Shown here piece after piece: positions 8,347-13,913 of a stretch of 13,913 nt of DNA. The notes beneath the pieces were generated by a model. That model was not told where the DNA came from, did no database searches, and worked only from the letters and a program-made list of their open reading frames with translations. The stretch comes from Nephromyces sp. MM_2019. Taxonomy: Eukaryota; Apicomplexa; Aconoidasida; Nephromycida. Each line of letters begins with the position of its first letter. Position 1 is the stretch's first letter. Position numbers and translations under genes: made by a program. The stretch spans positions 1-13,913 of the forward strand of contig JADHZB010001379.1 in assembly GCA_015657535.1 (NCBI GenBank). Direction: 5' to 3'.

Positions 8347-8402
8347 CTCATTGGAAACTTCAAAATCATCTTGCCACACGGCCTCATTCACTAATATCTT
8401 TC
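8347..8402 (-). CDS. Candidate exon KILVNEAVWQDDFEVSN, strand minus
   Basis: The acceptor TGACTATTCTACAG precedes (G)KILVNEAVWQDDFEVSN. The frame either reaches a TAG stop at 8344-8346 as a terminal exon, or splices at GTAGGA (8346 downward) in phase 2 to the exon at 7823, giving ...SND-YVRSAARR. The upstream partner needs phase 1 and is not secure. A weak alternative is splicing from the end of the helicase gene. The residue mix looks genuinely coding, but the owner gene is unknown. Confidence 0.42.
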
Positions 8403-8849
8403 CTGTAGAATAGTCAAAAGCAAATTGTCATTGCGCAAAAACAAAGCTACGATGAAGAGGGAAAGGTAGCATAGTCGAAAACTCGTCGAAAACACACACA
8501 AAAAAACATCTTTTTCCTTCAAATTTGAGGGGGTAGAAGAGGGAGTACGAGATGGAGAGGAAGTAGCAAGCTATCAAGCAGTCCCTTCACGACTGAAGGA
8601 CAGTCTTGTGTGTGAAAAACTCTATTTGGGCTATGATGTGGTGTACGTACACGCACACATGCTCCTCTCTGTGCGAGAAATACAGATGCACACACGCCCT
8701 TTTTAGTATTAGGGATTTTTTTGGGTAGCGCTCTATTAAATTGTGCATGTGTGTGTGCCCTCGTAGGATTGGACGTGTGTGTGCAGCTTCACATGTGCAT
8801 TGTTGTGTATGTGCGCTACCACGTGGCAGGAGTGAGTGTACATACTAGA
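8403..8849. other. Spacer with possible but unsupported minus-strand exons
   Basis: On the minus strand, 8549-8592 has a good acceptor (CTGTCCTTCAG) and reads VKGLLDSLLLPLHL, but its phase 0 donor GTACTC does not fit the exon at 8402. An ATG at 8480 reads MLPFPLHR and would need a 48-base intron. Copies of the TGTAYRTACA motif sit at 8642 and, imperfect, at 8837. The rest is short TG or CA runs. Confidence 0.35.
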
Positions 8850-8916
8850 CTAGTTGTATAAGTTTAAGCTTCCCCCACAAAACGCAACATTAACCTCCTG
8901 AGCCCAATCGGGAAGC

Positions 8917-9370
8917 ACGCACACACACCTACACAGAAAAATACAAGCACACGTAAGTTCCTGCAGGTACACAAGCAAACAAAAGCACATACACACACAC
9001 ACAACTACACGCAAGCATAGAAAAACACACACACCTACACATAGGAACACACAAACAAACACACAAGCAAACACACAAACAAACACACAAGCAAACACAC
9101 AAACAAACACACAAAAGCACACACAAACACACACACAAGCAAACACACAAAAGCAAACACAGAAACATGCACACACAAGCAAACACACGAACACACACAC
9201 AAGCAAACACACAAAAGCAAACACACAAACAAACACACAAGCAAACACACAAACATGCACACAAAAGCACACACAAACAAACACACAAACATGCACACAA
9301 GCAAACACACAAACATGCACACACGAACACACACACAAGCAAACACACACAAGCAAACACACAAACATGC
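8917..9370 (+). repeat. CAAACAAACACACAAG-type minisatellite between genes
   Basis: Overlapping words CAAACAAACACACAAG, CAAACACACAAAAGC and ACAAACATGCACACA recur through about 330 bases from 9041, with a looser CA-rich lead-in from 8917. CACAAACATGCAC occurs four times between 9250 and 9371. It follows the helicase stop on the transcript, so it is probably 3' flank or part of a long 3' untranslated region. Confidence 0.75.
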
Positions 9371-9380
9371 ACCCGGAGCT

Positions 9381-9441
9381 TCAATAACCTTGCGCTTCCA
9401 CTTCAAGGCAAGTCTTCAGTAAATGTAGTATCTTACTGTAG
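9381..9441 (-). CDS. DDX51: DDX51-like helicase terminal exon
   Basis: The acceptor is TTTTCAG directly before the exon. The split codon CA+C gives His, then YSKILHLLKTCLEVEAQGY and a TGA stop at 9381-9383. A Tyr followed by a short amphipathic helix resembles the RYEEALSQLEE tail I recall for animal DDX51, so a stop here is the simplest end. A GTTATT at 9384-9389 on the minus strand could act as a weak phase 1 donor and would match the phase of the exon at 8402, so an alternative longer tail cannot be excluded. Confidence 0.68.
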
Positions 9442-10065
9442 CTGAAAAGCAAAGTATATATAAAAAGAAGGAAATCAGAGAGAAGAAGAGCAGACGAAAC
9501 TGCGAAAACGATAAGCAACACACGAGCAAATCCTAAACACACACACACACACACACACACATGAAAAAGCGGAAACACACACGTGAAGAAGATGAGGCAT
9601 ACAAAAATACAAACAAGAGCACGGTACAATACAAACGGGCGTAAACTTAGGAGTACACACACAAAAGCACACACGAGGTACACACACTGCGCATACACAC
9701 ATCAAAACAAGGAGTAATGCTAACACACAAGATTAGCCATTATTTTGCACTGTAATAGGTCATGGTGCCAGGCAATCTTTTAACACTACTATACATAAAG
9801 AGGTAGGCATGCTTTCACCCCCTGAAACACCTAAAACTCCACCCCCTTCAAAACCTTGAGAAACCCCCCACTCTACGTTTAGCATCACTCCCCTCACACA
9901 TACTGTGGTTTTAGGTAAAGCAGTGAAGACTTTGATATTTTCCACTCTTTAATGCTTCTCAGGCTACCTTCACTCTTTGACAAAACCTTCAGAAAATTCT
10001 TCAGCTTTCGCTTTGGTAGAAGAGAATACGTCGAACCAACCTTTCCAGCCCTAGAAATAGTAGCA

Positions 10066-10096
<31 letters not shown>

Positions 10097-13000
10097 GTAT
10101 GCGCGAAGAGCCAAATACACACGCACACACGACTTGGGCAATACATATGCATGCAAGTTGACGCACACGCATTTATGTTAGAGCCATGAAAAAACATACT
10201 GAGCCACAAATAGGCACATATATACGCTGAAATACACAAACACACAGTCTTAGACACACAAACAAATAGTCTGAGCCAAATACTCTGCCACCTAGTATGT
10301 ACCACACACATCATCTGAGCCACATAGACAGCCTGAGCCACACACACACAAAACACACCAAAAATCCCTCTAAGGCTTACCTGGCAGTACGACCTACTCG
10401 GTGTATGTACGGCCTAATATGCTGGGGGGTTCCATAATTAATCACCACATCAACACCCGCCACATCTAACCCTCTAGCGATAACATCAGAGGAGATGATA
10501 CAGTGAACTTCCCCACTTCTGAAGATAGAGGGGGGTAGGGGGGGGAAAATACAAGCAGAAGCAAAGCACACAGTTATCTACGCAAAAACACACCAACACA
10601 CAGCAACATATAAATCAACACACATACCAACTTACAGCATAAAAAAACACCAACACGCGGCAGCACACAGCACAAACATAAAAACCAACACGCAGAAACA
10701 CACAAACACACACAAACACACACTCCAACACATACACACTATTCTCCTCCCCCAACCCCCCCCAAACCCCCCAATCTTCCACCCCCAGGGTGTATGTACA
10801 CCAAAATTTTCCCCTCAAAAAGCAGTCAAAACACTACCTCCTCCACAGACCTGTACTGGTTCATGAGGCTGCTGCGATTCTTCTGACTCAAAGAGGAGGA
10901 GAACTCTCTGATTTTGAAGGATTCTGTACTATCACTCCGTTTACTAGGAAAGTATGGAAGAAGATACTTCTTCACATTCTTACCCAATCGCTTGCCTTGA
11001 AGCTCCGCAAAAACCGTAGAATCCGTCGAATTCTGGGGAAAATCTACATTCTCATCTTCCTCTTCTTCTTCCTCCTCTTCATTTTTGGATGTTTTTTTCA
11101 TTTTTCCTGCTTCAGGATGTTTTTTTCCTCCTTCTGACGAGAGTTTGGTTGTGGAACTCACTCCTGGGATGAAGAGTTGCTCCGGCAGTATGGGTCTGCA
11201 GGAGAAGCAGTGTGTGTGCGGGTTGGTATGTGTGCGTGGGAGTTGGTGCAAGCCAGTGTGCGTGTTTGAAAGCTGGTGTGTGTACGCGGGAGTTGGTGCG
11301 TGTTGGTGATTCCCTATGTCCGCATGAGTTGGTGTCAGCTGGTGTGAGCTGGTGCACATGGGTGTTTGTGATTTTATGTATGTGTGTGTATCAGTTGGTA
11401 TGTGTTTGTGTGATTTGGTGTGTGTATGTGCATATCTATTAGTTGCTTTATGTGCGTGCTCGTGTGATTTGGTAAGCGTTGAAATCCGCACGAGAGCTCG
11501 TGTGTGCGTATGCCATTAACTGTAATATAGAATATGTTTTGAAACTACGCTAGAGGGGGTGTACATACACCTCCAATACAAAACGGAGGGGAACATAGAG
11601 AGATCCTTAATAGCATGACAGTCTGAGATAATCGAGGAATGCAAACATACGTCAATACACACACACCCACAGAATTACACACTCACACACGTACTTACAC
11701 ACAAATACCCACACACACGCACACACACACGCACACACGCACACACACACACACACACGCACACACACGCACACACCCACACACACGCACACACTAGTAA
11801 ATAAGATTTCAGAAATCACGCTCATATCACACACCTTTTCCTGCTGTTGAAGAAAAGCTGCAGCAGGCGAGTCAACCTGTGTGTGCGATCTAATGAAGGG
11901 CAAAAGATCAGAATCTGAGGGAAACTAGAGAATCCCTTCTTCTTCTGCTTCTTCGTTATGCGTTGTTTGGAAAAGGAAGATTTCTCCTGGTAACCTGAAA
12001 AAACGACAAAGACGGAATTTGAAGAGCATTGAAGGGCTAAATCGTCCAAAAGGGTAAGTGTACATACAATTCCTCCGGGAAAAATGAGAGTAAAAGAAAC
12101 ACACACAAAAAGACCGAGAAAACAGCGAAAACCACACATTTACTCCTTCATAGAAAAGCACACACGAAATCGTGTTTGCACACACGCTGCGTATCCAGAA
12201 TGTATGACCTCACGCACACAGTTAAATGCAGATAAATCTTTCAAATGAAGAAGAACACACAGTAGCGAAAATGTTAACACTCATATGCACCGACAACATC
12301 CACACGCGCACATACACGATACCTACACATAACACACAAAAAAACACACAACATACACACCCAAACACAATAACTGGATACATACGCACACACCCACATG
12401 GGACATTAAAAACCTCACGCATACTGTACATGTACATACACAGCACACATCCACACACAGCAACCGCGCACTGTACCCACACACACCCAGACATGGCACT
12501 CACACATGGCACCCGCACAGACACAACACAGATAAATCGAAGGATGCATGAAGGAAGAAGATGCCTTATAGCCTGTGTGTGTGTGTCTATAATCCGCTTA
12601 AACTAGCAGAAGAAGCGAAAGACTCAAGCCTATCAAAATAAGTCCAAAATAATACACACTATCAAGGAGTTAGCAACAGTGCATTATCGCTATCAGAGGT
12701 GTACGTACACTCCTTGTAAGGCAACTCTTAGCACACACAACACTCACCTCTTTGGGCAAACAGTTGAAACAGTAGATGAAGTAAACAAAGAGGCATATCG
12801 TCTTCCTCACAAATAGTGAAGCTCTGTGAGAGCTCAGAAGGTGTAACATATGTTCCTGGAAGGTAGCAGACCCAAATGATGTTGCACACACGTAAAGGTA
12901 CGCATAAGCGGGCAGAAAGATACAAATACAAACACACACACACGGACACACGAAAAGACGTATAAAAAGACACATATGCACACACGAAAGCACATAAAAA

Positions 13001-13794
13001 AACATACAGAAAGACACGCACACAAGCACGAAAACAGAAAAACATGCACACGCAAAGACACACACATAAGCACGCAGAAAGATACACACATGCAAGTGTG
13101 CACTTAAACACGTGAATACACCACGACACACAAACACGCACACACACAAAAATAGACAAAAATTCAGATTCCCACGAAAAAATCCGCACACACATATAAA
13201 GGCGCATACACACAAGCACATTCACACACTTCAACGCACACAAATATACCTGTGTGCGCATACAAAGATATACAGTAAAATAGCTTATACGTGAGAAGAC
13301 ATTTCCACAGACAGAATGACCCAGGAATACACACACACACACACACAGCATACCTTGACTTGAAGATAAGAAGAAAAGAGGCCTCTTCAATGAGAGCTTT
13401 GCCAGTTTCTCAGGATTCTTTGTCATAGTCGCAGAAAAGACTGCAAAAATGAGGAGACGAAAGTAAATAGAATAGTAGAGAGAGTGAGTGTACATACAGC
13501 GAGATATATTTGTATGTGCGTGCATGCGTGTGTGTGCGTGTGCAATTTGCATACTTTTATGAGATTATGGGGGGGTTCATATACTGAGAAGTATACGCGT
13601 GCGTGTGAGCTGCATAGTTTTAAGAGCTTCTAGCGTGTGTATATAAATTTCAGCTAGCGGTTAAACTTACGCAGCTTTTGCACACTGAGCGGTCTCCTAG
13701 GCTGAACCTGTAGCTGCGGATAAGCGGATGATGTACGTACACTCCGGCTGGTTTGACAGAGATCTTCCAACACTTCCAGCCAATCTTGGTAGGC
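9381..13794 (-). CDS. DDX51: DEAD-box ATP-dependent RNA helicase, DDX51/Dbp6 family, C-terminal half, 8 exons (gene span)
   Basis: This split gene encodes the end of RecA domain 1 and all of RecA domain 2 of a DEAD-box helicase. By family knowledge DDX51/Dbp6 works in the nucleolus in 60S ribosomal subunit maturation. The exons total 1170 bases, or 389 codons plus a stop, and every junction keeps phase. Visible motifs are FSATMTKNPEKL (motif III), LIFCPS followed by THRL (motif IV region), SSDVIARGLDV (motif V) and HRVGRTARAGK (motif VI). The spacing from SGEVHCIISSD through HRVGRTAR, and from GTYVTPSELSQSF through LLHLL, matches my memory of DDX51 without gaps. That favours DDX51 over other DEAD-box families. 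Two charged inserts are odd: about 20 basic residues before motif IV and about 100 residues with an acidic run before the EFSS segment. Motifs Q, I, Ia, Ib and DEAD must lie beyond the right edge. Introns run from 230 to 753 bases and are rich in CA/TG. Family call is strong; the exact tail is less certain. Confidence 0.88.
9538..9561 (+). repeat. (CA)12 microsatellite in last helicase intron
   Basis: A perfect CA run inside the 9442-9903 intron, UG in the transcript. Confidence 0.7.
9904..10050 (-). CDS. DDX51: DDX51-like helicase exon after motif VI
   Basis: The acceptor is GCTACTATTTCTAG and the donor GTATGT. The frame gives (R)AGKVGSTYSLLPKRKLKNFL, then KVLSKSEGSLRSIKEWKISK and SSLLYLKP. 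AGKxGxxxxLL...FLxxL is the standard continuation after GRTAR in this family. The 147 bases run from phase 2 to phase 2, exactly as required by both neighbours. Confidence 0.9.
10065..10089 (+). repeat. (CA)n microsatellite beside a helicase acceptor
   Basis: A near-perfect CA run about 15 bases upstream, in transcript terms, of the acceptor at 10051. It sits where the polypyrimidine tract would lie and is UG in the transcript. Confidence 0.75.
10381..10518 (-). CDS. DDX51: DDX51-like helicase exon with motifs V and VI
   Basis: The acceptor is CTCTATCTTCAG and the donor GTAAGC. The exon encodes SGEVHCIISSDVIARGLDVA, then GVDVVINYGTPQHIRPYIHR and VGRTA, with Arg completed across the junction. 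SSDVIARGLDV is motif V and HRVGRTAR is motif VI with its arginine finger region. These two motifs are diagnostic of DEAD-box helicases. Tyr-Gly-Thr-Pro-Gln where DDX51 has Tyr-Asp-Ala-Pro-Gln supports the family call. The 138 bases run from phase 2 to phase 2. Confidence 0.96.
10851..11195 (-). CDS. DDX51: DDX51-like helicase exon with long charged insert
   Basis: The acceptor is TTCTCCTGCAG. The donor is GTCTGT at 10850, chosen over the GTAGTG site at 10835-10840 because only GTCTGT gives phase 2 and a gapless join of NQY-R-SGEVHCII. The exon starts RPILPEQLFIPGVSS, passes through a Lys-rich stretch and an eight-Glu run (NEEEEEEEEDENVDFP), and returns to conserved sequence at IREFSSSLSQKNRSSLMNQY. 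The last block corresponds to the AEFSS...KQF segment of DDX51. The insert of about 100 residues lies in a loop of RecA domain 2. Such low-complexity insertions are common in apicomplexan enzymes. Confidence 0.85.
11205..11470 (+). repeat. TG-rich repeat with GTTGGTGTG words, 3' part of helicase intron
   Basis: Imperfect repeats of GAGTTGGTGTGTG-like words (GCGGGAGTTGGTGC, CATGAGTTGGTGTC, GAGCTGGTGCAC). In the minus-strand transcript this is CA-rich (CACCAACTC) and lies at the 3' end of the intron 11196-11834. It is a degenerate tandem with a spacing of about 20 bases. Confidence 0.65.
11655..11795 (+). repeat. CA/CACG repeat, 5' part of helicase intron
   Basis: CA-rich with regular CACG interruptions, UG-rich in the transcript and close to the donor at 11834. 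It is complementary to the repeat at the other end of the same intron. Confidence 0.75.
11835..11994 (-). CDS. DDX51: DDX51-like helicase exon with motif IV region and basic insert
   Basis: The acceptor is GTCGTTTTTTCAG and the donor GTGTGT. The exon begins YQEKSSFSKQRITKKQKKKG, a lysine-rich insert not expected in animal DDX51, and continues FSSFPQILIFCPSLDRTHRL and TRLLQLFFNSRK. LIFCPS with the downstream THRL matches the motif IV segment (CFTNSRE...HRL in animals). An internal CCCTCAG acceptor-like site at 11920-11926 could remove the insert, but only the upstream acceptor keeps phase with the preceding phase 1 donor. The 160 bases run from phase 1 to phase 2. Confidence 0.88.
12748..12855 (-). 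CDS. DDX51: DDX51-like helicase exon, start of RecA domain 2
   Basis: The acceptor is CTACCTTCCAG and the donor GTGAGT. The exon encodes (G)TYVTPSELSQSFTICEEDD, then MPLCLLHLLFQLFAQR. The pattern of a Tyr near the start, L-S/T-x-x-F/Y, an acidic or polar stretch, P-L, and L-x-H-L-L is the usual entry to RecA domain 2. It aligns without gaps to my memory of animal DDX51. The 108 bases run from phase 1 to phase 1. Confidence 0.9.
13354..13440 (-). CDS. DDX51: DDX51-like helicase exon with motif III (SAT)
   Basis: The acceptor is TTTTTGCAG and the donor GTATGC. The reading frame gives (L)FSATMTKNPEKLAKLSLKR and then PLFFLSSSQ. SAT is helicase motif III, which couples ATP hydrolysis to unwinding. 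The following TKNPEKL block is characteristic of the DDX51/Dbp6 branch and closely resembles FSATLTQNPEKL as I remember it from animal DDX51. The 87 bases run from phase 1 to phase 1. Confidence 0.92.
13671..13794 (-). CDS. DDX51: DDX51-like helicase, most 5' exon in window
   Basis: The acceptor is a C-rich run ending in TAG at 13795-13797, and the donor is GTAAGT starting at 13670. The frame opens AYQDWLEVLEDL and ends PRRPLSVQKL plus one base, which joins TC of the next exon to give the second Leu of KLLFSAT. In DDX51 the segment between DEAD and SAT likewise has a W-L pair followed by a variable linker and a P-L-x-K-L-L-F-S-A-T block. The exon contains the palindrome TGTACGTACA at 13732-13741, read here as part of Ser-Val-Arg-Thr. 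Length is 124 bases: phase 0 in, phase 1 out. Confidence 0.85.
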
Positions 13795-13835
13795 CTAGGG
13801 GGGAGAAGATAGAAGTATGAGTAGGTGTCTATGCG

Positions 13836-13913
13836 GGGGCGTGTATGTGTGTGTATGTATCTTCTTTATGTGTGTGTATGTGTGTGTGTATGTGTGTGTG
13901 TATGTGTGTGTGT
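13836..13913 (+). repeat. TGTATGTGTG repeat at right edge
   Basis: An alternating TGTGTG and TATG pattern running off the window. It lies in the intron upstream of the exon at 13794 and is CA-rich in the minus-strand transcript, on the acceptor side. Confidence 0.8.

Noticed and set aside
8549..8592. Minus-strand block VKGLLDSLLLPLHL as an exon
   Set aside because: Good acceptor, but its exit phase does not match any downstream candidate.
8850..8897. Minus-strand block EVNVAFCGGSLNLYN after a GGGCTCAG acceptor
   Set aside because: Phase 0 entry ending in a stop, with no phase-compatible donor upstream; it could be chance or 3' untranslated sequence.
8850..9406. Long overlapping minus-strand frames rich in Cys-Val-Cys
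   Set aside because: They are translations of the CA/CAAA minisatellite; every frame is open because the repeat has few stop codons.
9760..9945. Minus-strand frame ending GGESMPTSLCIVVLKDCLAP as a helicase exon
   Set aside because: It lies within the 9442-9903 intron; including it breaks the phase to the YSKILHLL terminal exon.
11994..12139. Upstream extension LLDDLALQCSSNSVFVVFSG of the motif IV exon
   Set aside because: A strong TTTTTTCAG acceptor at 11995 and the phase match to the exon at 12748 place this stretch in the intron.
12728..13552. 274-codon minus-strand frame as one protein
   Set aside because: It merges two helicase exons (12748-12855 and 13354-13440) with the TG-repeat intron between them; splice sites and homology support the split.
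1..13913. CRISPR arrays, bacterial operons, prophage or insertion sequences
   Set aside because: The repeats are microsatellites or minisatellites without unique spacers, the genes are spliced, and no transposase or integrase frame is visible.

Overview
The window looks like nuclear DNA of an intron-rich unicellular eukaryote. Short coding exons, often 45-160 bases, sit in introns and spacers saturated with (CA)n/(TG)n microsatellites. Most long open frames here are six-frame readings of those repeats (Cys-Val or His-Thr runs), not genes. Exons stand out as patches free of CA/TG, bounded by a pyrimidine-rich AG acceptor and a GT donor, with phases that agree from exon to exon. Acidic and basic inserts inside a conserved enzyme, and an E-C-T-F-x-P-K motif, suggest an alveolate and perhaps a coccidian apicomplexan. 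That placement is inference at low confidence.

Layout. (1) 106-3660, minus strand: a gene with an ATG first exon (2981-3660), whose degenerate EF-hand pair runs on into the second exon (2043-2298). Exons follow at 1270-1414, 922-983 and 544-646, all phase-consistent. The 3' end is unresolved, with candidates near 354 and 106-156. (2) 3661-6793: mostly non-coding. It holds a G/C-skewed 5' flank, a possible plus-strand ORF at 4796-5044, a purine-rich tract, a degenerate 17-bp minisatellite and a (TG)27 tract. (3) 6794-8402, minus strand: a tentative chain of small exons, not recognised, interrupted by a repeat in which 10 copies of a CAGCAAATATAA-type core separate CA runs. (4) 8850-9370: an intergenic CA/CAAA minisatellite. 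(5) 9381-13794, minus strand: the C-terminal half of a DEAD-box RNA helicase of the DDX51/Dbp6 family in eight exons. It carries motifs III to VI; the 5' half lies beyond the right edge.

The helicase is the firmest result: eight exons total 1170 bases (389 codons plus stop) and every junction keeps phase. By family knowledge it acts in nucleolar 60S ribosomal subunit assembly. The first gene may encode a calcium-binding-like or structural protein. Nothing links the two genes beyond a shared strand.

Outside the genes, the most interesting signals are a palindrome, TGTAYRTACA, found at least ten times between 7.69 and 13.74 kb and not seen earlier in the window, and introns with UG repeats near the donor and CA repeats near the acceptor, which could pair and fold the intron.
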